The notes: generated by a model from the sequence alone, not told the origin. DNA of 20,052 nt from an uncultured Prevotella sp. (GCA_934256705.1 CAKQPF010000061.1:1-20052); one strand, 5' to 3'. Shown: positions 5,701 through 13,170, numbered from the stretch's first letter. Numbers and translations: made by a program.

Positions 5701-6557
5701 CTAAAGAGATGCTGTTCCCTAAAGAGATGCTGTTCCCTGATGTCAGGATGCTCGCACATCGTAAGAAATGAAGCCTGTACATCGTGGAAGTCTTCGGGGA
5801 GCCTTGACCATGCCCATTTGGCTATATTGTCGGGTATGCCGTAGAGCTGCTCGGCAATGGCTCCAGTGATGCATCCTATGGTGTCGGAATCACCTCCGAT
5901 ACTGATGGCGTTGCGGATAGCATCTTCAAAGTCCGTGGCATCGAGGGCGCAAATGATGGCTTGCGGCACCGAGCCTTTACAGGTGGCACCATTCCATTCC
6001 TCGCCCGGCATTCCGTCCCATGAATAGACCTCCTGAAGGTGCTTCATGGTGTGGGTGAGGTCATAGCCGAATTTCTCCGTTATTGCCTTGCGTATTTCCT
6101 CTTTTGTATTTCCCTTTCTCGCCATGAAGATGCAGAGGGCAGTGGCTTGTGCTCCTGCTATGCCGCCCGGATGGTTGTGGGTGCATTCGGCAGACTCCTT
6201 TGCTTTTGCAAGGACTTCCTCTTCTGTGTCGAAAGCCAATGCCACGGGCGAGACACGCATGGCTGAACCGTTGCCGCAGGAGTTTATCGGCGAATAGTCG
6301 TTCATGCGGTCGGCACGGATAAGCCACTTCTTGAACATATTGCCATAGCCGCCCATCGGACAACAGTAGGCAGTGCCCCATTTGACGTAGTATTCAGCCA
6401 CATTGCCTCCCGAAACGAGCCAGTCTGCAGTGGCGATGGTCAGAATGCTGTCGTCTGTATATTCCATTTCCTCCTGAAAGAAGGGGAAATCCTTTGTATT
6501 GATGTTGTCGAACTCATATATTGAGCCCACCATATCTCCTATTATTGCTCCAATCAT
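5694..6557 (-). CDS. ADP-ribosylglycohydrolase (DraG/ARH family)
   Basis: This 287-aa cytoplasmic enzyme of the DraG/ARH family hydrolyses the bond between ADP-ribose and a protein or small-molecule acceptor, using a two-metal site. All metal-site motifs are visible: GAIIGDMVGS (3-12), YTDDS (33-37), GNGSAMR (95-101), HNHP (127-130) and GGDSDTIG (221-228). Nothing essential appears missing. The C-terminus carries an exact in-frame duplication of REQHLF (276-281 and 282-287, allowing for the shared phase) from two 18-bp units. It lies directly downstream of a NUDIX gene (92 bp gap with an inverted repeat) that could consume the released ADP-ribose. The start is the ATG before IGAIIGD, standard for the family. 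Confidence 0.93.
   Translation of the reverse strand: MIGAIIGDMVGSIYEFDNINTKDFPFFQEEMEYTDDSILTIATADWLVSGGNVAEYYVKWGTAYCCPMGGYGNMFKKWLIRADRMNDYSPINSCGNGSAMRVSPVALAFDTEEEVLAKAKESAECTHNHPGGIAGAQATALCIFMARKGNTKEEIRKAITEKFGYDLTHTMKHLQEVYSWDGMPGEEWNGATCKGSVPQAIICALDATDFEDAIRNAISIGGDSDTIGCITGAIAEQLYGIPDNIAKWAWSRLPEDFHDVQASFLTMCEHPDIREQHLFREQHLFRE
5703..5738. repeat. In-frame 18-bp tandem duplication
   Basis: AAAGAGATGCTGTTCCCT occurs twice in perfect tandem (5703-5720, 5721-5738) at the 3' end of the ADP-ribosylglycohydrolase gene, preceded by a partial third unit (TTCCCT). It adds REQHLF to the protein tail. Confidence 0.95.
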
Positions 6558-6575
6558 AGTTATTTGTTTTTTAGA

Positions 6576-6646
6576 GCGGTTCTATAAATTAGCTTTGTCA
6601 TATCCGAAATGACTTCTATATAAAAGGTGGTAATTTATAGAACCGC
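6576..6646. repeat. 16-bp perfect inverted repeat between NUDIX and ADP-ribosylglycohydrolase genes
   Basis: GCGGTTCTATAAATTA (6576-6591) is the exact reverse complement of TAATTTATAGAACCGC (6631-6646), separated by 39 nt. It begins next to the NUDIX stop (6650) and ends 19 bp before the hydrolase start (6557). It could attenuate or separate the two coding regions in one transcript, or be a small mobile repeat. Confidence 0.8.
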
Positions 6647-6649
6647 CCT

Positions 6650-7093
6650 TTATTTTGTCATCATCCGATAGAGGGCATAGGCATGCCCGAACATCTCTTC
6701 GTGGTCAAAAGCCAGTTGTGGGAGGTCGTCTATCGCGAACCACTCAGCCTTGGCGGCATCATCTTGTCCCATCACCTCCACAGGCTCGTCCACCATCACG
6801 AGGAAAGCCTTGGATATGGTGCGGCCGCGCGGGTCGCGGTCAACGGCGGAAAAGGTGCCGAAGGCAAAGATGTCATCCTCAGTCACCTCCATGCCCGTTT
6901 CCTCCTTCAGTTCGCGCACGGCACACTGTTCGAGCGTCTCGTCCATCTCCATAAAACCGCCAGGGAATGCCCAGCAACCCTTGAATGGCTCATTGCCGCG
7001 CTGAATCAGCAGCACTCTTGGTGTCGCCTCTCTTGTCATCACCACGCAGTCTGCCGTGACTGCCGGACGAGGATATTTGTATGTATAAGCCAT
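6650..7093 (-). CDS. NUDIX hydrolase, ADP-ribose pyrophosphatase-like
   Basis: The 147-aa protein contains a complete NUDIX box (GX5EX7REUXEEXGU) at residues 46-68: G46, E52, R60-E61, E64-E65, G67. Before it lies WAFPGGFMEMDETLEQCAVR. The N-terminal YKYPRPAVTADCVVM resembles the ADP-ribose pyrophosphatase/MutT-like subgroup that acts on nucleoside diphosphate derivatives. Being next to an ADP-ribosylglycohydrolase makes ADP-ribose (to AMP and ribose 5-phosphate) the most natural substrate, but this is inference; 8-oxo-dGTP or other substrates remain possible. The protein has no extra DNA-binding domain, so it is not an NrtR-type regulator. Confidence 0.88.
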   Translation of the reverse strand: MAYTYKYPRPAVTADCVVMTREATPRVLLIQRGNEPFKGCWAFPGGFMEMDETLEQCAVRELKEETGMEVTEDDIFAFGTFSAVDRDPRGRTISKAFLVMVDEPVEVMGQDDAAKAEWFAIDDLPQLAFDHEEMFGHAYALYRMMTK

Positions 7094-7147
7094 AATTGTC
7101 CTATTGCGTTTATTTTTCTATCATCACTTATAATCATGTTTATGATG

Positions 7148-7155
7148 CGAAGATA
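7148..7155 (-). promoter_or_regulatory. Candidate promoter for the NUDIX gene
   Basis: The minus strand reads TATCTTCG, one base off TAnnTTTG, about 55 bp before the start at 7093, with ATTG 20 bp upstream. The vWA terminator at 7206-7235 lies just upstream, which supports a separate start of transcription here. Confidence 0.4.
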
Positions 7156-7205
7156 ATGATTTCTGACGAGACTTGCAATGATTTTGCCATAAAGATTGAA
7201 AAATA

Positions 7206-7235
7206 TGCAGTGCCAAAGCCGTATTTGACACTGCA
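7206..7235 (-). terminator. Intrinsic terminator of the vWA gene
   Basis: On the minus strand TGCAGTG-TCAAA pairs with TTTG-GCACTGCA (11 of 12 positions) around a 6-nt loop, followed by TATTTTTC. It begins 6 bp after the stop of the vWA gene (7242), a typical rho-independent terminator. Confidence 0.8.
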
Positions 7236-7241
7236 ATTCAG

Positions 7242-7895
7242 CTAATCTTCCTCGAAATAAGATCCGGCAGGCATTGTATCGGCGCATGCGCAGCAATCGT
7301 AGAATCGCTCACGGCTGCGGCGTTCCTTGGCAAACATCCTCTTCGTGGACATCTCGTCTTCCGTGAAGGCGAGGTGATTGTCGATAGCCATTGAGCCAGC
7401 CATGCCCTCTACGTCGAGGTTGTCGGTGCCGATGAGCGTGAAAGTCCAGTTCTGTTTCTTGAGTTTCTCTATTAGGGTCTTCACCATCTTCAGGGTGTAT
7501 TCCTCGCTGCAGTTTTCCTCACCGTCGGTGATGATGGTCACGAGAACGGTATCGTCAGTATCGGTCTGTGCATTCACTTTGGCTATTCCCTTGCCGATGG
7601 CATCATAGAGTGGGGTAGCGCCGCATGGTGAATACTGCTTGCTCGTCAGTTGCTTCGCATCATTTGCATTCACGTTGTCAAAGTGTACCTTGAAATGGTT
7701 GCTGTCGAATGAGATGAGGGTGATGCGCTGCTCCATCTCCTGGTGCTTCTTCTGCATCGCCTGGCATGTGCTGATGGTCTCGTTCATACCCGCAAGAGCC
7801 TCACGCTTGATGAAGCTCATCGAGCCGGATTCATCCACGATGATGAGATTGATCACTCGTTTTGTCACTTCCTTCTTTACTTCTTTTTCAGTCAT
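7242..7895 (-). CDS. von Willebrand factor A (MIDAS) domain protein
   Basis: This 217-aa cytoplasmic vWA protein (no signal peptide or membrane segment) has a complete metal-ion-dependent adhesion site: DESGS (21-25), the threonine in GATPLYDAI (94) and TDGEE (123-127). Such domains usually act as Mg-dependent scaffolds in multi-protein assemblies. The C-terminal tail is unusual: FYDCCACADTMPAGSYFEED has three clustered cysteines (201, 202, 204) that could bind metal. A GGAGGA ribosome-binding site lies 7 bp before the ATG, uncommon in this window. The gene is divergent from the sigma-like/macro-like fusion gene (170 bp apart) and on the same strand as the NUDIX and ADP-ribosylglycohydrolase genes, but its own terminator follows. 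Its role in the cluster is unknown. Confidence 0.9.
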   Translation of the reverse strand: MTEKEVKKEVTKRVINLIIVDESGSMSFIKREALAGMNETISTCQAMQKKHQEMEQRITLISFDSNHFKVHFDNVNANDAKQLTSKQYSPCGATPLYDAIGKGIAKVNAQTDTDDTVLVTIITDGEENCSEEYTLKMVKTLIEKLKKQNWTFTLIGTDNLDVEGMAGSMAIDNHLAFTEDEMSTKRMFAKERRSRERFYDCCACADTMPAGSYFEED

Positions 7896-8009
7896 ATTCT
7901 TATCCTCCGAAATTTTAATTGAATGTTATTACTTTCAAGAGCTCTATATCCTTATAGAAGATGCCTTGAAGAAAAAATTAAGCAGGAAGTGCATTTTTTT
8001 GAAAAAATA

Positions 8010-8039
8010 TTGCTGTTGATGAAATTATTAGTACCTTTG
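8010..8039 (+). promoter_or_regulatory. Promoter of the sigma-like/macro-like fusion gene
   Basis: TACCTTTG (8032-8039) is a good TAnnTTTG box, preceded by TTG at 8010-8012 with a 19-bp spacer. It places the transcription start about 20 bp before the ATG at 8066. The 170-bp divergent region may also carry the vWA promoter, which I could not place. Confidence 0.6.
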
Positions 8040-8065
8040 TCTCCGATAAGACAATCATTTAGCCT

Positions 8066-9121
8066 ATGACGGACGCATCGATAATACAAATGCTGCAGCG
8101 CCAGGATCCCGATGCTACCAAAGAGTATTTCTATGGTTACTGCCGGCGCGCATACAATATATATAACAACAGATACCAGCTCAGCCATAAGACAGGGTTG
8201 GACTTCTATAGTCTTGCCCATGAGTATTACATTCAACTGCTGAAGCATGAGTTCAAGCCTCTGCTCGACAAGCCGAAGGATGTGAAACTATCTACTTGGA
8301 TGATCCGTGGCTTCCATTTCGTGGTGCTCGATGCGCTGAAGGCATACAACAAGGAATTTGACACCATGACCGATTCGGACGTGATGCTGGAGTATGTCCG
8401 TTCATCCGACAAGGAAGAAGGCATGATGCTGGAGGTGGCAGATGCAATAGCCTCTCATTATCATGACCGGGTGATGCAGGAAATAGCTCACATGGTGTTC
8501 TATGCAGGTTTCAAGCAGAAACAGGTGGCAGCAGAATTGGGGATAACGCCATCTGCCGTCAATCAGAGAATAAAGAGGATGATGGACGAAGTCGTCACGC
8601 CATTCGTCATCGAAAACTATGGTATGGGCATATACAAGGGTGTTCTTCCATATTGCGAAGCATGTGCTCCATGTCCGATGGGAGCAATGCCGGACTTCGG
8701 TGACGCAGAATTCACTAAACACTTTACAGCTATGCAGAAAAGAACAACACCAGAGTTCGTCAACTCGCTCCAACCAAACGAGATATTCGTATTCGGATCA
8801 AACCTCTACGGCATCCATGCAGGCGGAGCCGCCCGTGCCGCCTTGCTTCGCTTCGGCGCAGAGATGGGCAATGGAGTCGGCATACAGGGACAGTCGTATG
8901 CCATCCCGACCATGCAGGGTGGGGTGGAGACCATCAAGCCTTACGTTGATGACTTCATAGCCTATGCCCGTCAACATCCCGACAAGCAGTTTCTTGTCAC
9001 CCCAATCGGTTGCGGCATAGCCGGCTTCGAGCCAGCGGATATCGCTCCATTGTTCGAAGCGGCGGTGGATGTGGAGAACATCTCGCTGCCTGAAGTATTC
9101 TGGAGGATTCTGGATGAATGA
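8066..9121 (+). CDS. Sigma-70-like DNA-binding protein fused to an A1S_2505/macro-like domain
   Basis: This single 351-aa frame joins two modules. Residues 1-185 look like a divergent sigma-70 family factor. A region-2-like segment (DFYSLAHEYYIQLLKHEF, then KLSTWMIRGFHFVVLDALK, about 46-92) is followed by a region-4-like helix-turn-helix (GFKQKQVAAELGITPSAVNQ, 148-167). A linker with CEACAPC (197-203) follows. Residues 228-351 match the A1S_2505-type family seen in phages and bacteria: NEIFVFGSNLYGIHAGGAAR (238-257), GIQGQSYAIPT (272-282) and FLVTPIGCGIAGF (309-321), ending near IAPLF. The glycine-rich loops resemble macrodomains, so binding of ADP-ribose or a related nucleotide is my inference. 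No stop or frameshift interrupts the join, but an internal ATG (8732) could give the C-terminal domain alone. Its divergent neighbours handle ADP-ribose. It may be a ligand-sensing transcription factor. Confidence 0.78.
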   Translation: MTDASIIQMLQRQDPDATKEYFYGYCRRAYNIYNNRYQLSHKTGLDFYSLAHEYYIQLLKHEFKPLLDKPKDVKLSTWMIRGFHFVVLDALKAYNKEFDTMTDSDVMLEYVRSSDKEEGMMLEVADAIASHYHDRVMQEIAHMVFYAGFKQKQVAAELGITPSAVNQRIKRMMDEVVTPFVIENYGMGIYKGVLPYCEACAPCPMGAMPDFGDAEFTKHFTAMQKRTTPEFVNSLQPNEIFVFGSNLYGIHAGGAARAALLRFGAEMGNGVGIQGQSYAIPTMQGGVETIKPYVDDFIAYARQHPDKQFLVTPIGCGIAGFEPADIAPLFEAAVDVENISLPEVFWRILDE

Positions 9122-9319
9122 TGAAGTGGAATAACAAGTAGGTAATCATTTAGATAATGAATCTGATGTGTCTTCAATGTTATACTCTTAATCTTATGAC
9201 AATATAATATAGATCAAACGAAGTGTCGTTATATAAGAATGCTTTTTAGCGTATTATGCTGTGATATTGTAAATATTTCCGTGATATTTGTAGTAAAGCT
9301 ACGAAAAATGCTAAAATAT

Positions 9320-9350
9320 TTTGTGGCAAGGCAAAAAATGATTATCTTTG
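9320..9350 (+). promoter_or_regulatory. Textbook Bacteroidetes promoter of the RloAB-like operon
   Basis: TTTG (9320-9323), a 19-bp spacer and TATCTTTG (9343-9350) match the primary-sigma consensus exactly. The ATG follows 28 bp later at 9379. The preceding 200 bp (9122-9319) are AT-rich with no gene seen. Confidence 0.85.
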
Positions 9351-9378
9351 TACTGGTAATAATCAATAGCATAACAAT

Positions 9379-10659
9379 ATGATTAGAGATTTTTGGGTAA
9401 AGAATTATCTCTCCATAAGAGACAAGCAGGAACTTAGCTTCGTTGCCAAAGGACCTGCTTCAGAATTGGTGGTGGAAATCTCCAAAGGTATATTCTTGTA
9501 TAAATTGGGCATACTTTATGGATCCAATGCTTCGGGAAAATCAAATATGCTTATCGCATTGAACGAGATTTTTCGCATATTGGTATCCCCTAAATCTGAT
9601 GCTAAAGAAGATATAAAAGGTTTCCTTCCTTTTGCATTGTCAAAGGAGATACCGACTGAAATGCACGTGTCTTTCTATGTAGGCAACGTGAGATATGACT
9701 ATGATGTGATTTTCAATGGTAACAGTATTCTTAATGAGGTGTTGAACTATTACCCAAATGGCTCCAAGGCTTTGTTCTACGAGCGTTCTTTTGTGGGTAA
9801 AAATGTTCAGGCGGATATTAAGTTTGGCATGAGTCTCAGATTACTTGCAAAAACACAGGATAGCATCCGTGAGAATACGCTAAACAACCATAGCGTTTTA
9901 GCTGTCTGCCGTAAAGCGGCATTGAAGGAGGATATTGAACCATTCACAACGCTATGCAGTTACATCATGAATAACTATCACGATGTGGATGGGGATATTG
10001 AAAAGGGAATAGTTGATGTTCTTACAGCTGCCTATGATGACAGCAAGAAGCGTAAGTTCTTCACCCAGATGCTTCAAAAGGCCGACTTGAACATCATGGC
10101 GTATCGCCCCATCATAGAAGATCGTGTTATTCCACAGGAATATCGTGAGCGCATATTCAAAGAGAATATCCCTGACCGAATGAAGGATGTATTGCTCAAG
10201 CCGACTAACGATTCCATTTCATTCTTAAACCATTCCGACAATGGGGATTTTGAAGTACCGATGGAGTTACAGTCAAAAGGCACTCAGAAGTATATTCGCA
10301 TATTGGACGCTCTATACGATATGATAACCAGTAGCCATGTATATTACTTGGATGAATTAGGTGAGGATTTACATTATGATTTGCTATTCTATTATCTGAA
10401 TGTGTTTATTTTCAATTCTGACAAGTCGCAACTGATAATTACCAGTCAGGAAACGACACTCTTGTCGCAAGACTTGATAAATGAGAATAGAGGGACGGTT
10501 TGGTTTGTCGAGAAGAATCATGATACTGCTTCATCGGAATATTCACGTGGTGACTCTTTCGGCTTGCACAAGAATCTGTCGCTTTACAACTCTTACCGTA
10601 TTGGACGTTTGGGAGCAAAGCCCGAATTAGGTAGCATTTTCATAGACTTAGACGAGTAA
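9379..10659 (+). CDS. rloA: AAA/ABC-type ATPase, RloA/AbiL-like
   Basis: The 426-aa protein is an AAA_15/AAA_21 type ATPase of the SMC/RecF/OLD group. Walker A GSNASGKS is at 48-55, the signature-like LQSKGTQK at 297-304, Walker B VYYLDEL at 321-327, and the switch segment IITSQET at 353-359. It lacks a TOPRIM domain of its own. The next gene, 4 bp downstream, encodes an RloB protein, and this ATPase-RloB order is the RloAB/AbiL pair known from restriction loci and abortive infection systems. By family knowledge it would sense infection and control the toxic partner; PARIS (AriA/AriB) is an analogous ATPase/TOPRIM pair. All motifs are intact, so the system looks functional. The start follows its promoter closely and begins with the usual first strand (MIRDFWVKNYLSIRD). 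Confidence 0.85.
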   Translation: MIRDFWVKNYLSIRDKQELSFVAKGPASELVVEISKGIFLYKLGILYGSNASGKSNMLIALNEIFRILVSPKSDAKEDIKGFLPFALSKEIPTEMHVSFYVGNVRYDYDVIFNGNSILNEVLNYYPNGSKALFYERSFVGKNVQADIKFGMSLRLLAKTQDSIRENTLNNHSVLAVCRKAALKEDIEPFTTLCSYIMNNYHDVDGDIEKGIVDVLTAAYDDSKKRKFFTQMLQKADLNIMAYRPIIEDRVIPQEYRERIFKENIPDRMKDVLLKPTNDSISFLNHSDNGDFEVPMELQSKGTQKYIRILDALYDMITSSHVYYLDELGEDLHYDLLFYYLNVFIFNSDKSQLIITSQETTLLSQDLINENRGTVWFVEKNHDTASSEYSRGDSFGLHKNLSLYNSYRIGRLGAKPELGSIFIDLDE

Positions 10660-10663
10660 GATT

Positions 10664-11272
10664 ATGGGGAAATTGAAACATTCTGTCCTGATATTGGGTG
10701 AAGGACCTACAGAATTTTATTATTTCAACTCTCTGCGTGATGTAGTCAAAGGTCTGACCATCAAACCTGATTATCCCAAACATACGAGCATGAAAGAGTT
10801 GGAGGAAAAGATTGACGACGGCATTAAAGACGGCTACGATCGTATTTTTTGCGTCATTGACATGGACACAAAGAATAAGGAACCGGAACGCTCTCAATAT
10901 GTACGCTTGAAAAAGAAGTATGCCAAACCTATCAGTAAACCTAAGAAAGGTATTTATTGCGAGGTTCATTTCTTTGAGACGCATCGTTGCACCGAATTGT
11001 TCTTCCTTTACTATTATCGCTATACAGCACGTGCGTATAATGACCAACAGGAACTTCTGCTTGAATTGAACAAACAGTGTGGCTATGAGAAAACGATAGA
11101 CTTCTTCAAGAAAAGCAAAGGATTACACACTTACTTTGAGAAAAAAGGTGGTAATCTTGATACGGCTATTCGTAACGCCAGGCACTCAATGGATGAAAAA
11201 AATGCTGATGGCAGGAATTACACCTATTCAGAGCTTGGTCACATGATTGAGGAACTGAAAGCTCTTCTATAA
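10664..11272 (+). CDS. rloB: RloB-like TOPRIM-fold protein
   Basis: The 202-aa protein shows the RloB pattern. An N-terminal ILGEGPTEFYYFNSL contains the TOPRIM-like acidic motif EGxTE (13-17), followed by IFCVIDMDTK (61-70) with the DxD motif (66, 68), and later THRCTELFFLYYYRYT (106-121), the position of the usual C-F-E-x-W segment. RloB proteins are expected metal-dependent nucleic-acid enzymes and are the partner or effector of the ATPase encoded 4 bp upstream. The two genes are almost certainly cotranscribed and end at a strong hairpin. The actual target (DNA, tRNA or other) is not known from sequence. Confidence 0.88.
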   Translation: MGKLKHSVLILGEGPTEFYYFNSLRDVVKGLTIKPDYPKHTSMKELEEKIDDGIKDGYDRIFCVIDMDTKNKEPERSQYVRLKKKYAKPISKPKKGIYCEVHFFETHRCTELFFLYYYRYTARAYNDQQELLLELNKQCGYEKTIDFFKKSKGLHTYFEKKGGNLDTAIRNARHSMDEKNADGRNYTYSELGHMIEELKALL

Positions 11273-11281
11273 ATACGCTTA

Positions 11282-11322
11282 AAGGCGGATGCCCAAGACT
11301 CTCCATCTTGCACATCCGCCTT
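11282..11322 (+). terminator. Terminator of the RloAB-like operon
   Basis: AAGGCGGATG (11282-11291) pairs with CATCCGCCTT (11313-11322), with an inner CAAGA/TCTTG stem, 9 bp after the rloB stop. The following 3' sequence is moderately T-rich (TTATTCCCGTTTTG). Nothing else is seen up to the aminotransferase end at 11467. Confidence 0.75.
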
Positions 11323-11466
11323 CGCTTATTCCCGTTTTGATATTCCCCTTTTATGTGGAATTATCCTGGAATAGGGATAGGGCAGTGTTTATGTATATGG
11401 TATCTATACTAATGAGCGATAATCAGATATTAGCATACTGAGTGCATCCATTCATCCCTCATCAAT

Positions 11467-12753
11467 CTATCGTATGATAGCTTCCTTGATGCTCTCCACA
11501 ATGTAGCGGACATCATCATCCGTCACATACGGACCGGCAGGCAGGCAGAAGCCCACCTTGAAGAGGTCTTCCTCTACGCCATTGGTATATACAGGAGCAC
11601 CCTCATATACAGGCTGCTTGTGCATAGGCTTCCATACAGGGCGACACTCTATTTTCTTGCCCAGCATGAACACACGCAAAGTCTCAACATTCTCGTTAGG
11701 CTGGCAATCGGTTACGGCAGAATCAACAGCATGGATTACACCGGCCGCACCGCCGACGGCAGTCTTGATAACCTCCTTATAGGCATTCTCCTGACCCTGT
11801 ATCTTCACATTCTCATCCAGAGTACCAGCGCAAAGCCAGAAATTGGCATCATAGCGTTTGTCGGCAGGTTGCTTGTGGATATGCACACCAGGAACGTCCT
11901 TCAGCAATTCCTCATAAAGCGACTGCACATGCTTGTGGTGAGCAATGTGGTCATTGAGCACAGTCATCTGACCACGACCGATACCGGCGCACACATTAGA
12001 CATACGGTAATTATAGCCGATAGCTGTATGCTGATAGTAAGGATAAGCGTCGCGAGCCTGTGTAGCATACCACATCACCTCGTTGGCATCCTCTGCATTG
12101 CGGCAAATCAGAGCACCGCCACCAGAGGTGGTAATCATCTTGTTGCCGTTGAATGACAGCACGCCATACTTGCCGAAGGTGCCAAGCACCTGACCGTCAA
12201 AGCGTGAGCCCATACCCTCTGCAGCATCCTCCACCACAGGAATGCCATACTTGTCGGCAATAGCCATAATCTCGTCAATACGGTAAGGCATACCATAGAG
12301 AGCCACAGGCACGATAGCCTTCGGATATTTGCCTGTCTTCTCCTTGCGGTCAAGGATAGCCTTTTCGAGAAGAGCAGGATCCATGTTCCATGTCTCACCT
12401 TCCGAACCCACGAACACCGGCTTAGCACCGAGATATGTAATAGGATGACTCGAAGCACAGAATGTAAAGCTCTGCACCAAAACTTCATCACCAGCCTTCA
12501 CACCACAGCCAATCAATGCCAAGTGGACAGCCGCAGTACCAGCCGACAAGCACACCACCTTGTGATCAAGTGGTTCTGTACCATCACTCTTACTGTTGGC
12601 AAACGCCTCCAGATCTTTTTCGAAGGCATTAACGTTAGGTCCCATAGGCACTACCCAATTGGTATCGAAAGCCTCCTTCACATATTTCTGTTCCAAACCA
12701 GCCTCACTCATGTGGGCAAGGCACAAGTAAATTGTTTTTCTTTCTTCCAACAT
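11467..12753 (-). CDS. DegT/DnrJ/EryC1/StrS-type sugar aminotransferase
   Basis: This 428-aa PLP enzyme aminates a keto-sugar nucleotide, a step in making amino sugars for surface glycans. The N-terminal half shows LSAGTAAVHLAL (69-80), QSFTFCASSHPI (94-105), VPVALYG (148-154) and PVVEDAAEGMGS (172-183, with the Asp that contacts PLP). The Schiff-base lysine lies in LSFNGNKMITTSGGG (199-213; K205). Then come YNYRMSN and, near the end, RPVWKPMHKQPVYEG. The closest type by pattern is the PglE/bacillosamine-like class, though the exact sugar is not determinable. A segment of roughly 45 residues (about 317-362, with GGAAGVIHAVDSAVTD) is longer than usual for the family. It belongs with the phosphoglycosyltransferase and glycosyltransferase at 14653-17147 but is separated from them by toxin-antitoxin genes. 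Confidence 0.9.
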   Translation of the reverse strand: MLEERKTIYLCLAHMSEAGLEQKYVKEAFDTNWVVPMGPNVNAFEKDLEAFANSKSDGTEPLDHKVVCLSAGTAAVHLALIGCGVKAGDEVLVQSFTFCASSHPITYLGAKPVFVGSEGETWNMDPALLEKAILDRKEKTGKYPKAIVPVALYGMPYRIDEIMAIADKYGIPVVEDAAEGMGSRFDGQVLGTFGKYGVLSFNGNKMITTSGGGALICRNAEDANEVMWYATQARDAYPYYQHTAIGYNYRMSNVCAGIGRGQMTVLNDHIAHHKHVQSLYEELLKDVPGVHIHKQPADKRYDANFWLCAGTLDENVKIQGQENAYKEVIKTAVGGAAGVIHAVDSAVTDCQPNENVETLRVFMLGKKIECRPVWKPMHKQPVYEGAPVYTNGVEEDLFKVGFCLPAGPYVTDDDVRYIVESIKEAIIR

Positions 12754-12773
12754 AAAAAATATTGTTAAATTAT

Positions 12774-12804
12774 TTTGTATTTACATCATAATGCAGTAAA
12801 TTTG
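12774..12804 (+). promoter_or_regulatory. Promoter of the dinJ antitoxin gene
   Basis: TTTG (12774-12777), a 19-bp spacer and TAAATTTG (12797-12804) fit the Bacteroidetes consensus exactly. The ATG of the antitoxin lies at 12847. The region also separates the gene from the divergent aminotransferase gene. I see no clear palindromic operator. Confidence 0.8.
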
Positions 12805-12846
12805 CACCATAATAACATCACCATTTTACTAAATTATCAGAACAAT

Positions 12847-13170
12847 ATGGCACAGACATCTATGACAGTCCGTTTGGACAACAAACAAAAAGCAATATTC
12901 GACGAACTCTGCGCCCAATTTGGCATGAGCGCAAACACGGCTATCAACATCTTTGTTAAGGCGGTGATACGTTGCAGAAAAATTCCTTTCACTATTTCTG
13001 CGGACTCTGAGAATGACATTAGAGAAAAAGCATTGTATGCATTCAACGAACTACGTGCTGATGCAGAAAACAGCAATGAGCCTGAAATGACTTTAGATGA
13101 GATTAACGCAGAGATAAACGAAGTCAGACGATTAAGAAAGGAGCGCAACAATGGTCTATGCGGTGATTGA
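12847..13170 (+). CDS. dinJ: RelB/DinJ family antitoxin
   Basis: The 107-aa protein has a ribbon-helix-helix N-terminus typical of DinJ/RelB antitoxins (MTVRLDNKQKAIFDELCAQF, then GMSANTAINIFVKAVI), followed by KIPF at 45-48, a diagnostic element. The acidic middle and charged C-terminal helix would wrap the toxin. These proteins bind their own promoter and neutralise the partner toxin. Here the partner is a PIN-family gene that overlaps the antitoxin by 20 bp and is broken, so this is probably an orphan antitoxin. The open frame extends upstream to 12775, but homology and the promoter position support the ATG at 12847. Confidence 0.9.
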   Translation: MAQTSMTVRLDNKQKAIFDELCAQFGMSANTAINIFVKAVIRCRKIPFTISADSENDIREKALYAFNELRADAENSNEPEMTLDEINAEINEVRRLRKERNNGLCGD

